Shown here in pieces: positions 1-6,758 of a DNA stretch of 8,852 nt. Position numbers and translations under genes: made by a program. The notes under the pieces are model-generated. The model was not told where the DNA came from. It saw nothing but the letters and a program-made list of their open reading frames with translations, and did not search any database. Positions within the stretch are counted from its first letter, which is position 1. Each line of letters starts with the position of its first letter. Source of the stretch: an uncultured Eubacteriales bacterium (lineage in GTDB: Bacteria > Bacillota > Clostridia > Oscillospirales > Oscillospiraceae); contig USIZ01000041.1 of assembly GCA_900554855.1 (NCBI GenBank), forward strand, positions 1 to 8,852, given 5' to 3'.

Positions 1-35
1 CTGCACAGCAGGTGCCCGCCCGGTTCGAGAATTTT

Positions 36-449
36 TTACAGGTCGATGCGGCCGAAATAGGTGTCGTTGATGACATAGTAAGCGGCGCTGTCTTCCGGCT
101 TCAGATAGACGCGGCAGGACATGACGGCGGTGCGCTTGTGCTCCTCCTTGAAGGAAGCCTTGGCCTGATTGGCCAGATCCTCCATGTCGATCTCCTTACC
201 GGCAAACTGAACATAGTACTCCGGCTTCTTGGGGGTGACCTTCTTGGTGGTCTCCACAACGGCCTGAGCAGCGTCAGAACCGGCTTTGACGGCTTTCTTG
301 ACTGTGGGGGCGGCGGCCTTCTTTGCCTTGCTTACGACGGGCTTTGCGGCATCCGCCACGACGGCGGCGGCGTCGCCGATCATATCGGTGGCCTTTTCCG
401 TGGCCTTCTTCATGCCCTCAAGGATCTCTTCGCTGGTTTTCTTTGCCAT
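36..449 (-). CDS. DUF6465-like protein with Lys/Ala-rich N-terminal half
   Basis: The product is a 137-residue protein of unknown function in two parts. Residues 1-75 are low-complexity and rich in Lys and Ala (AKKTSEE, DAAAVVADAAKP, KAKKAAAPTVKKAVKAG), like the tails of histone-H1-like bacterial proteins. Residues 76-137 form a compact domain with YYVQFAGKEI, a central helix, VYLKPEDSAAYYVIND and a GRIDL end. I recognise this as the DUF6465 pattern common in Clostridia. There is no signal peptide or membrane segment, so it is probably cytoplasmic. The start is supported by AAAGGAG (458-464) eight bases upstream. No clear promoter lies between it and pfkA, so it is probably co-transcribed with pfkA, although an unrelated role is equally possible. 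Nucleic-acid binding by the basic half is inference from composition only. The gene is real with high confidence; its function is unknown. Confidence 0.85.
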   Translation of the reverse strand: MAKKTSEEILEGMKKATEKATDMIGDAAAVVADAAKPVVSKAKKAAAPTVKKAVKAGSDAAQAVVETTKKVTPKKPEYYVQFAGKEIDMEDLANQAKASFKEEHKRTAVMSCRVYLKPEDSAAYYVINDTYFGRIDL

Positions 450-476
450 AATGCTGGCTCCTTTCCACTTCCTATG

Positions 477-505
477 TGATACAGTGATACAGTGATACAG
501 TACAG
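477..505. repeat. Short tandem repeat, TGATACAG x3 plus a partial copy
   Basis: Three perfect head-to-tail copies of TGATACAG occupy 477-484, 485-492 and 493-500, followed by TACAG (501-505), which looks like a fourth copy with three bases lost. The repeat lies between the pfkA stop (513-515) and the ribosome site of the downstream DUF6465-like gene (458-464). A change in copy number would alter leader length but not a reading frame. Confidence 0.85.
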
Positions 506-512
506 ATGGGTG

Positions 513-1496
513 TCAGATGGACATCATGCGGCACTTGTCGAGCAGATCGAAATCCAGGCTCTTTTCGCATTGTAGTCCTTCTTCGATGTCGATATCAACG
601 ATTTTGTTGTCCTTCATCACGATAATGCGCTGGGTCTTGCCTTCCATCAGTGCGGTAACGGCGGCACAGCCCATCTTTGTGGCCATGACGCGATCCTGAG
701 AGGAAGGGGAGCCGCCGCGCTGGACGTGCCCCAAAATGGTGATGCGGGTGTCCACACCGGTTTCCTCAACGATCTTGTCGGCGACCTGCTGGCAGGACAT
801 GGGATAACCCTCCGCCACAATGATGATGTGGTGGTTGCGGCCGTTGATGCGGCCCCGGCGCACCTTTTCAATGACGGTGGTCTCGAAGTCGGAGGGACGT
901 TCGGGTACCAGAATGGCTGCTGCGCCGACGCTGGCGCCAACGGCAAGCGCCAGATGGCCGTGGTGGCGGCCCATGACCTCTACCACGGAGCAGCGGGCGT
1001 GGGACTGCATGGTGTCGCGCAGTTTATCAATGGCGTTGATGGCCGTGTTGCAGGCGGTGTCAAAGCCGATGGTGTAGTCGGTGCAGGAAATATCGTTATC
1101 AATGGTGCCTGTGACGCAGACGCAGGGCACGCCCAGCCGGGACAGCTCCTGTGCGCCGCGGAACGTGCCGTCGCCGCCGCAGCAGATCAGGCCGTCAATG
1201 CCCAGAAAACGGCAGTTGTCTGCCGCACGCTGGCGGTACTCCGGGTCAAACATCTCCTGGCAGCGGGCGGTATAAAGCATGGTGCCGCCCTTCATGAGCA
1301 GACCGTCCACATCCCGGGCGGTCAGCACGCGGAAATCGTTGCTGATCAGTCCGGCGTAACCGTGGAGAATGCCAAGTACTTCAATGTCATTGGCGATGCT
1401 CATGCGGGTAACGGCGCGGATGACCGCATTCATGCCGGGGGCATCGCCGCCGCTGGTCAGAATGCCGATGCGGCGAATTTTCTTCTTTTCAGCCAT
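513..1496 (-). CDS. pfkA: ATP-dependent 6-phosphofructokinase
   Basis: This cytosolic enzyme phosphorylates fructose 6-phosphate to fructose 1,6-bisphosphate with ATP, the committed step of glycolysis. The 327-residue product has the family's usual length and motifs in order: GGDAPGMN (16-23), GGDGT (107-111), catalytic TIDND (131-135, base Asp133), EVMGRHHGH (173-181) and GHVQRGGSPSSQDR (256-269). Gly110 in GGDG and Gly130 before TIDND mark the ATP-using type; PPi-dependent enzymes carry Asp and Lys there. The frame is open 11 codons further upstream, but ATG at 1496 is chosen because AGGAGG (1505-1510) sits eight bases before it and the protein then begins MAEKKKIRRIGIL, as in homologues. 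A promoter lies at 1543-1571. The downstream DUF6465-like gene follows after 63 bases. Allosteric control by ADP or PEP is usual for the family but was not assessed here. Confidence 0.97.
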   Translation of the reverse strand: MAEKKKIRRIGILTSGGDAPGMNAVIRAVTRMSIANDIEVLGILHGYAGLISNDFRVLTARDVDGLLMKGGTMLYTARCQEMFDPEYRQRAADNCRFLGIDGLICCGGDGTFRGAQELSRLGVPCVCVTGTIDNDISCTDYTIGFDTACNTAINAIDKLRDTMQSHARCSVVEVMGRHHGHLALAVGASVGAAAILVPERPSDFETTVIEKVRRGRINGRNHHIIIVAEGYPMSCQQVADKIVEETGVDTRITILGHVQRGGSPSSQDRVMATKMGCAAVTALMEGKTQRIIVMKDNKIVDIDIEEGLQCEKSLDFDLLDKCRMMSI

Positions 1497-1542
1497 AGGA
1501 AAAACCTCCTGATTGTTGAAGGATCTCACTGATTACATGGTC

Positions 1543-1571
1543 ATTCTAAACCAGCCTTCGTGAAAATTCAA
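1543..1571 (-). promoter_or_regulatory. Sigma-A promoter for pfkA
   Basis: Read on the minus strand, -35 TTGAAT (1566-1571) and -10 TAGAAT (1543-1548) are separated by exactly 17 bases. The predicted start is near 1536, about 40 bases before the ATG at 1496. It points at pfkA and lies downstream of the exporter operon terminator, so pfkA is an independent unit. Confidence 0.75.
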
Positions 1572-1584
1572 TAGTTGGAAGGCT
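1553..1584. promoter_or_regulatory. Inverted repeat bracketing the pfkA -35 box
   Basis: AGCCTTC (1553-1559) and its exact complement GAAGGCT (1578-1584) flank the -35 hexamer of the pfkA promoter. The arms are 7 bp and their centres are 25 bp apart. The position suits a regulator-binding pair, but arms this short can arise by chance, and no known regulator is assigned. Confidence 0.3.
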
Positions 1585-1611
1585 TTGGATAGGAGATTCT
1601 TGTGCATTTTG

Positions 1612-1648
1612 TTGAAACAAACAGAGGAGGCCGCTTTCTGCGGCCTCC
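1612..1648 (-). terminator. Intrinsic terminator of the exporter operon
   Basis: A perfect 9-bp stem, GGAGGCCGC (1626-1634) with GCGGCCTCC (1640-1648), closes a 5-base loop. Read on the minus strand it is followed by the U-rich run TCTGTTTGTTTC. On the plus strand the following bases are CCTTTGG, so it is directional and ends minus-strand transcripts. It lies about 90 bases beyond the permease stop and before the pfkA promoter. Confidence 0.8.
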
Positions 1649-1736
1649 CCTTTGGCTAAAATTGACTTAACGAAAAGTGGTTTTTATTAGAAGATTCAAT
1701 GGTTTTCGCCATTTTGCCCGGTGAAAAATTAAAAAA

Positions 1737-2993
1737 TCATTCATACCGCAGGGCGTCGATGGGGTTCAGATTTGCGGCTTTGACCGAGGGGACAAGACCG
1801 AAGATGATGCCCACCACCATGGAGAATACAACTGCCACCAGAATGGCCGGCGTGCTGATGGCCACGGGCACCGCGGCGATCATGGAGATGACCCGGGCCA
1901 GGATGATGCCGGCAATGATGCCCAGCAGTCCGCCGATGCTGCTCAGCATGGCGGCCTCGGTCAGGAACTGACCGAGAATGGTGCGCCGCCGGGCGCCGAG
2001 TGCCTTCTTCAGGCCAATCTCCCGGGTGCGCTCGGTGACGGACACCAGCATGATGTTCATGACGCCGATGCCGCCCACCAGCAGGGAGATGGAGGCGATG
2101 CCGATGAGCATGGTGTTGGTGGAGGAGCTGAGCTGCTGGAGCTGGCTGGCTTCGTCGGCCAGATCCTTACTCTGATACTGCACTTCCTCACCATCCATGG
2201 TGACGTTGGTAAGATAGCCGTTGAGCAGATCGGCAGTCTGCTTGCCCGCCCGGGTCATGTCGTCGGTACTGGCGGCACGGATGAGCACGGACTGGGGTTC
2301 GTCATACTGGAACACCACCGGCCACATTTGGTCGGGCAGATACACCTTGCCGTTGGAGCTCTGATTATAGGTGTAGTAGTCCTGCATGGAGTTGATGACC
2401 GGCTCGAACTGACTCTTCTGACTGACCACGCCGATTACAGTGAAGGGCTGACCCATTACGTCCAGAATGGCGCCGATGGGGTTGGCACCGCCGAAGGCGT
2501 CTGCAGTGGTCTCGTCGATCAGACAGACGTTTTTGCTCTGGGTCAGGTCGGCGTTGGAGAACCCCCGGCCCTTGGTGACCTGCAGTCCTGCGGTGGCGAT
2601 ATAATCGCCGTCCACGCCGTAGACAGAGCCGCTCAGGCTATTGTTCAGGTAGAACAGACTGTCACAGTAGTCACGGCTGTGGAAGAAGCTGGCCTGCTCC
2701 ACGCCGTCCAGCGCAAGCACCTTCTCCTTGACGGAGTCGCCGAAGGTGGGCACGCCCTCCGGGGGCGTGGAGTAGCTGAAGTCGGCGGGGTAGTTGTTCT
2801 GATAGAGCTGGACCGTCACCGTATTGGTGCCGGAGCCGATCAGATTGTTCTTGATCTGCTCATTGGTGCCCTTAATGGTGGACACAATGGCGATGATGGC
2901 GGCGATGCCGATGATGATGCCCAGCATCGTCAAAAAGGAGCGCATTTTGTGCGACCAGCTGCCTTTCAGGCAAAGGCGGATATTTTCTAACAT
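1737..2993 (-). CDS. MacB/FtsX-type ABC transporter permease
   Basis: This is the membrane subunit of an ABC exporter of the MacB / YknZ type. Such permeases transmit ATPase strokes to an outer domain and adaptor rather than forming a classical channel. The product is 418 residues. The layout is one N-terminal membrane helix (about 20-40), a large extracytoplasmic domain (about 41-290, the MacB-like core), then three helices (about 294-316, 345-372, 380-402). A cytoplasmic loop, ERTREIGLKKALGARRRTI (321-339), is typical of FtsX permeases and contacts the ATPase. The protein ends PIDALRYE, a common family ending. ATG at 2993 is preferred over the longer open frame because a GGGAGG ribosome site lies about ten bases upstream and MLENIRLCLK starts the conserved part. 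It follows adaptor B by 16 bases. No ATPase domain is fused, unlike Gram-negative MacB. The substrate is unknown; antimicrobial peptides, lipids or drugs are possible. Confidence 0.93.
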   Translation of the reverse strand: MLENIRLCLKGSWSHKMRSFLTMLGIIIGIAAIIAIVSTIKGTNEQIKNNLIGSGTNTVTVQLYQNNYPADFSYSTPPEGVPTFGDSVKEKVLALDGVEQASFFHSRDYCDSLFYLNNSLSGSVYGVDGDYIATAGLQVTKGRGFSNADLTQSKNVCLIDETTADAFGGANPIGAILDVMGQPFTVIGVVSQKSQFEPVINSMQDYYTYNQSSNGKVYLPDQMWPVVFQYDEPQSVLIRAASTDDMTRAGKQTADLLNGYLTNVTMDGEEVQYQSKDLADEASQLQQLSSSTNTMLIGIASISLLVGGIGVMNIMLVSVTERTREIGLKKALGARRRTILGQFLTEAAMLSSIGGLLGIIAGIILARVISMIAAVPVAISTPAILVAVVFSMVVGIIFGLVPSVKAANLNPIDALRYE

Positions 2994-3009
2994 ACTGCTT
3001 TGCCCTCCC

Positions 3010-4617
3010 TTAATACATACTTGGATAGTCGGCGTCGATGACCGGCGCACCTTCCTTGACGGCCTTGCCGTAGGGGAAAGCGATGCGGTCATCCATCGTC
3101 AGGCCACCCCGGATCTCCACCATGGAGCCCCAGACCGTCTTGCCGGTGGCGATATACTGCTTTTCCAGCTTGTTCTGGTCATTGGCCTTCATCACATAGC
3201 TGCCCTGCTCATCTTTGCGGACATACATCAGCTCCAGATAGCTGCCGCCATCGGAAGAGTCGTCGTCCATCAGGGTGATCTCGCAGTATTCACCCACGGT
3301 CATCTGCACGTCGGGATCGTCCACTGTGGCATAGACCGGGTAGTAGGAGTTGTTGGGGTTGTCATTGCCCCAGCCAAAGCTGCCGTCCACCGGGGATGTG
3401 CCGATCTCGGTGACAGTGGCGGTGGTGGATGTGCCGGATGTGTAGGTGTTCACATTGAGGGTGTCGCCCACGGCCACGGTGTTCAGACTCAGCTCACCTA
3501 CATAGGCGGTGACGGTGAAGTTTTCACTGCCCTTGACCGTGAGAAGGGTGTCTCCGGCGGCCAGCGAGGAGGCATCCTTCACTTCGGTGACAACGCCGTC
3601 AATGGCGGCCAACACCTCGCCGTGCTCACTGACCAGCTGATCCTGCTGGTAGGTGATCTGGGCGGATTCCAGATCGAGCTGATAACCGGCCAGCTGCTGC
3701 TGGGCCTGCTTGACCATGTCAGCCAGATCCTTCTTGGAGTACATATAATTCTCGGAGCCGTCCGGCGTGTAGCCGTCCTCATACACGGTTTCATAGCGTT
3801 CATACGGTACGGGAGTGCAGGAGGTGAACTGACCATAGGAGGGATGGGAAATGGAAAAGTCAAAGCTCACGCCGTCGCCGGTAAAGCTCAGACCGGCGCC
3901 CAGCGTCCAGTCGGAGAAGGAGAGGGCCGCAGGGGCAGCGGAATCCTCACCGGGGGTATTGCCCGCGCCGGGAGCGGCGGAGGAGAGCATGCTGCCGTCC
4001 ACATACCAGCTGCCATAGAGCGTATCGTTCTCATAGAGCTGGAACTCGGCTCCGGCCTGCTTCTGGGCCAGCAGCTCCAGAAATGCGGCGGTGACAACAG
4101 TCTCACCGGTGCAGAGGTAGGTCTGACCGTCTCCGGCGTAGTCATTGATGTCGATGCGGCTGCGAATAGCCAACTCCCCGTGGTCGATGACCTTTTCTGT
4201 GGGCTGGGGGGCATCCTCGGAGGGCTTCAGGGACTGATATTTGCTGATGTCCCGGTTGGTCTGGGCGATCTGGGTTTCCAGCACCGCAATGCGGGATCTG
4301 TCGGACTGGAGGGTGAGCTGATAGGAGGTGGTGTCATACACCATCAGCACATCGCCCACATGGACGGTGTCACCCTCGCTGACGTTAATGGATTCGACCA
4401 GACTGTCCTTCAGCGGCACATTCTGCATCTTGCCGGTGGAGACGTTGCCGGTGAGCTGGGTGCTGTCGCCCCAGTAGCTGCTGGTCAGATTACTGACGGG
4501 ATAGACTTCCACGGACTTGGCGTTTTTGCTGCGCCAGAATACGATGCCGCCCACGATCAGGGCAGCGACGAGGACGCAGCAGACCACGGAGATCACGATC
4601 TTGCGTACTTTCTTCAT
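3010..4617 (-). CDS. HlyD/MacA-family adaptor (adaptor B) with a large insert
   Basis: This 535-residue membrane-fusion (adaptor) protein belongs to the ABC exporter. It has an N-terminal anchor helix (about 7-28). The two halves of a lipoyl/barrel-sandwich domain follow, around 68-96 (VESINVSEGDTVHVGDVL) and 333-362 (LAAIDGVVTEVKD, LAAGDTLLTV). The half-helices of a coiled-coil hairpin lie at about 97-128 and 296-330. A beta-barrel (about 366-450) and a C-terminal membrane-proximal domain (about 455-525) follow. Between the hairpin arms sit about 165 extra residues (129-295) not expected in YknX/MacA: a Pro-rich linker, a possibly beta-rich stretch (EFQLYENDTLYGSWYVDG), an Ala/Gly/Pro linker and an aromatic stretch. 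Its ATG overlaps the ATPase stop as ATGA, implying translational coupling. Family membership is sure; the insert's role is unknown. Confidence 0.93.
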   Translation of the reverse strand: MKKVRKIVISVVCCVLVAALIVGGIVFWRSKNAKSVEVYPVSNLTSSYWGDSTQLTGNVSTGKMQNVPLKDSLVESINVSEGDTVHVGDVLMVYDTTSYQLTLQSDRSRIAVLETQIAQTNRDISKYQSLKPSEDAPQPTEKVIDHGELAIRSRIDINDYAGDGQTYLCTGETVVTAAFLELLAQKQAGAEFQLYENDTLYGSWYVDGSMLSSAAPGAGNTPGEDSAAPAALSFSDWTLGAGLSFTGDGVSFDFSISHPSYGQFTSCTPVPYERYETVYEDGYTPDGSENYMYSKKDLADMVKQAQQQLAGYQLDLESAQITYQQDQLVSEHGEVLAAIDGVVTEVKDASSLAAGDTLLTVKGSENFTVTAYVGELSLNTVAVGDTLNVNTYTSGTSTTATVTEIGTSPVDGSFGWGNDNPNNSYYPVYATVDDPDVQMTVGEYCEITLMDDDSSDGGSYLELMYVRKDEQGSYVMKANDQNKLEKQYIATGKTVWGSMVEIRGGLTMDDRIAFPYGKAVKEGAPVIDADYPSMY

Positions 4618-5300
4618 ACCGGGGCACCTCCCATGTGGTCAGAGAGCCGACCGTCCCGGATCATCAGCTGCCGGTGGGCATGGTTGGCGATCTCCTGCTC
4701 GTGGGTGATCATGACGATGGTGACGCCCTCCTCGTTGAGCTGACGGAACAGCTCCATGACCTGCTCGCCGGAGGCGGTGTCCAGTGCGCCGGTGGGCTCG
4801 TCGGCCAACAGCAGGCTGGGCTTCATAACCATGGCCCGGGCGATGGCCACCCGCTGCTTCTGACCGCCGGAGAGCTGAGTGGGCTTGAAGTGGAGGCGGT
4901 CGCCCAACCCGACCCGTTCCAGCGCCTTGCGGGCGCGCTCCATACGCTCCCGGCGGTGCACACCGGCGTAGAGCATGGGCAGGGCTACGTTATCCAGCGC
5001 CGACTCCCGGGGGAGCAGATTGAAGTTCTGAAATACAAAGCCGATGGTGCGGTTGCGCAGGGCGGACAGCTCGGCGTCCGTCTTGCCGGAGATGTTCTCG
5101 CCGTCCAGAATATAGGTGCCGGAAGTGGGCACGTCCAGGCAGCCGATGATGTTCATCAGCGTGGACTTGCCGGAGCCGGAGGGGCCCATGATGGCCACAT
5201 ATTCTCCGGCCTCCACCTGAAGGTCGATGTCAAAGAGCACCGGCACCTCCAGCTTGCCCTCACCGTAGCTTTTATTGATGTTCTGAAGGTCCAGGATCAT
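4614..5300 (-). CDS. ABC exporter ATPase, LolD/MacB/YknY type
   Basis: This cytoplasmic nucleotide-binding subunit powers the exporter and is expected to act as a dimer on the permease encoded two genes downstream. All motifs are intact in the 228-residue protein: Walker A GPSGSGKST (39-47), Q-loop Gln91 in FVFQNFNLLP, signature LSGGQ (143-147), Walker B LLLADEPTG (163-171), D-loop ALD (172-174) and the switch His200 in ITHE. The start MILDLQNINKSYG is typical of the LolD/YknY group. The ribosome site AAGGAGGTG ends five bases before the ATG. The stop of adaptor A (TAA, 5313-5315) directly abuts it, so the two genes are probably translationally coupled. The gene is complete with nothing missing. 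The exported substrate cannot be read from this subunit. Confidence 0.97.
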   Translation of the reverse strand: MILDLQNINKSYGEGKLEVPVLFDIDLQVEAGEYVAIMGPSGSGKSTLMNIIGCLDVPTSGTYILDGENISGKTDAELSALRNRTIGFVFQNFNLLPRESALDNVALPMLYAGVHRRERMERARKALERVGLGDRLHFKPTQLSGGQKQRVAIARAMVMKPSLLLADEPTGALDTASGEQVMELFRQLNEEGVTIVMITHEQEIANHAHRQLMIRDGRLSDHMGGAPV

Positions 5301-5312
5301 AGCGGCACCTCC

Positions 5313-6650
5313 TTATCCGACTGCGGTGTCTTCACCGCCGATCGGCGCGGCGTCGGCGGAGCCTGCTCCGTCATCCATGCCGGTCTCGCCATCCATGCCA
5401 AAGTCTTCGTCCATGTCTGTACCGTCGCCGATTCCCATGCCATCGTCCATGCCGCCCATTTCGGAGTCGTCAAAGACGTATTCGGTAGTGGTAGCGGCGC
5501 CGACGACGCAGTCGGTGTCCGGCCAGGCCAGATAGTCGCTGTTGGCCAGACCGGAGACGATCTGATACTCGTCCAGATCGCTGTCATACTCGCCCAGCTC
5601 CACGCTGCGCTTCTCCAGCTTGGCTCCGCCCTCCTTGGCGGCCCAGACGTAGGCACTGCCGTCATCCTCCTGAACGATCCAGCCGCTGTTCAGCCAGATG
5701 CCGTCCTTCACCGTGGCCTGACCGTGGTCCGGCTCGATGGTGACGTGCTGGCCCAGCATCAGGCCGTCGATGCTCTCCAGATTCACATAGAAGGCATACT
5801 TGGAGGCACGGTTGTCGGAGGAGTCGTAGTAGACGTTGCTGTCTGCAGAAGCCTGAGTGTCGATGGTGGAGATGGTGCCGTTCCAGTACTGAGTCGGATC
5901 CACCCGGGAGCGGACGATGACGGGCATATCCTGATAGATGCCCTGAATGGTCTGCTCGCTGATCTTGCCCTTGACCCGCAGGTCGCCGCTGGCGAGGATC
6001 TCAATATAGGTGTTGCTCTGAGAGCCGTCGGAGTTGGTCAGGCCGCCGGAGAGCAGCAGATCCAGATCGGCGATGGACTCCACGGTGCCGTCCATGCCGG
6101 CGGTCACGGTGGCGCTGTCGATGGAGGCCTTCAGCTTGTCGATCTCCGCCTGCTTGGATTTGACATTGTACTCCGTCTGGGCGATCTCGGCCTGAAGATC
6201 CTGAATCTGGGCGGAGTAACTGGGCTTATCTGCGCTGGAGGCTGCCTTCATATCTTTTTCCAGCTGAGTGATCTGGCTCTGATCGTTGGAGATGGTGGTG
6301 TTCATCTTCTCGATCTCCAGCTCTGCCTGCTGGATCTGCAGGTCGATGCTCTGGGTGTCATAGGTGAAGAGGGGGGTGCCCTTCGTCACCTGCTGGCCCT
6401 CCTGCACCAGCAGCTCCTTCAGGGTTTTGCTGGTGTCGAACGCCACCTTTTCTGTCTTTTGGGTCTCCACCACGCCGCTGTAACGGTTGGCAAGGCCGGT
6501 GGATGCGGCGTTGACGTCATTGACGCTCTGGACGAATACTCCGCCGGTGGTGCCGGAAGAGCGACCGTGAAACAGCCAGACGAGCAGTCCGGCCACAGCC
6601 AGAGCAATGACGATCACAACGACCAGTACGATCTTTTTCTTGCGAGTCAT
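5313..6650 (-). CDS. HlyD/MacA-family adaptor (adaptor A) with acidic Met-rich tail
   Basis: This 445-residue membrane-fusion protein is encoded by the first gene of the exporter operon. A basic start (MTRKKK) and an anchor helix (about 6-27) place the rest outside the membrane. Lipoyl halves lie at about 69-99 (LKELLVQEGQQVTKGTPLF) and 180-221. A coiled-coil hairpin fills about 102-178, with regular length and no insert. A beta-barrel (about 222-307) and a membrane-proximal domain (about 315-390) follow. The last 50 residues are a Met/Asp/Gly-rich acidic tail (MGGMDDGMGIGDG, MDEDFGMDG) without predicted fold. An in-frame GTG at 6657-6659 lies inside the ribosome site AGAGGTG (6657-6663), so ATG at 6650, six bases beyond it, is the start. 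The closest described relative in layout is YknX of Bacillus subtilis. Having two adaptors in one operon is unusual. Confidence 0.92.
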   Translation of the reverse strand: MTRKKKIVLVVVIVIALAVAGLLVWLFHGRSSGTTGGVFVQSVNDVNAASTGLANRYSGVVETQKTEKVAFDTSKTLKELLVQEGQQVTKGTPLFTYDTQSIDLQIQQAELEIEKMNTTISNDQSQITQLEKDMKAASSADKPSYSAQIQDLQAEIAQTEYNVKSKQAEIDKLKASIDSATVTAGMDGTVESIADLDLLLSGGLTNSDGSQSNTYIEILASGDLRVKGKISEQTIQGIYQDMPVIVRSRVDPTQYWNGTISTIDTQASADSNVYYDSSDNRASKYAFYVNLESIDGLMLGQHVTIEPDHGQATVKDGIWLNSGWIVQEDDGSAYVWAAKEGGAKLEKRSVELGEYDSDLDEYQIVSGLANSDYLAWPDTDCVVGAATTTEYVFDDSEMGGMDDGMGIGDGTDMDEDFGMDGETGMDDGAGSADAAPIGGEDTAVG

Positions 6651-6697
6651 AGTTATCACCTCTGATTTTAATGATGGTTCTACGATTTTACAGCTTC

Positions 6698-6706
6698 ATC
6701 ATACCA
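6698..6706 (-). promoter_or_regulatory. Extended -10 promoter of the exporter operon
   Basis: Read on the minus strand, TGGTATGAT is a TGn-type extended -10 with hexamer TATGAT (6698-6703). The expected -35 region (6721-6726) has no good hexamer, which is common for extended -10 promoters or activated ones. Transcription would start near 6690, about 40 bases before the ATG of adaptor A. No terminator separates this site from the Nudix gene, so read-through from upstream is possible. Confidence 0.55.
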
Positions 6707-6726
6707 TATAAAAGCATGGAAAAGTA

Positions 6727-6741
6727 TTAAGAACGCCTTAA
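6727..6741. promoter_or_regulatory. Operator-like inverted repeat upstream of the exporter promoter
   Basis: TTAAG (6727-6731) and CTTAA (6737-6741) form a perfect inverted pair around AACGC. It sits directly upstream of the exporter's weak -35 region, where an activator could bind. The arms are short and the region is A/T-rich, so chance is a real alternative. Confidence 0.3.
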
Positions 6742-6758
6742 AAACTTTATGCAAATCC

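Noticed and set aside
3..15. Small hairpin GCAC-N5-GTGC past the DUF6465-like stop
   Set aside because: A 4-bp stem with no visible T tract on the minus strand before the window ends is too weak to call a terminator.
1497..1529. Eleven extra upstream codons for pfkA
   Set aside because: The AGGAGG ribosome site lies inside this stretch, and homologues begin at the ATG at 1496.
1662..1690. Plus-strand promoter-like pair TTGACT-17-TATTAG after the exporter terminator
   Set aside because: The hexamers and spacing are reasonable, but no plus-strand gene follows. An antisense transcript into the permease 3' end is possible but has no other support.
2994..3092. 33-codon upstream extension of the permease frame
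   Set aside because: It overlaps the 3' end of adaptor B in another frame, and the ribosome site supports the ATG at 2993.
2824..4743. A 639-codon plus-strand open frame opposite adaptor B
   Set aside because: Antisense to genes with clear adaptor and ATPase motifs; the translation is low-complexity and shows no domain.
4635..6665. A 676-codon plus-strand open frame opposite the ATPase and adaptor A
   Set aside because: Long antisense frames are expected in GC-rich genes with this codon bias; no ribosome site or domain supports it.
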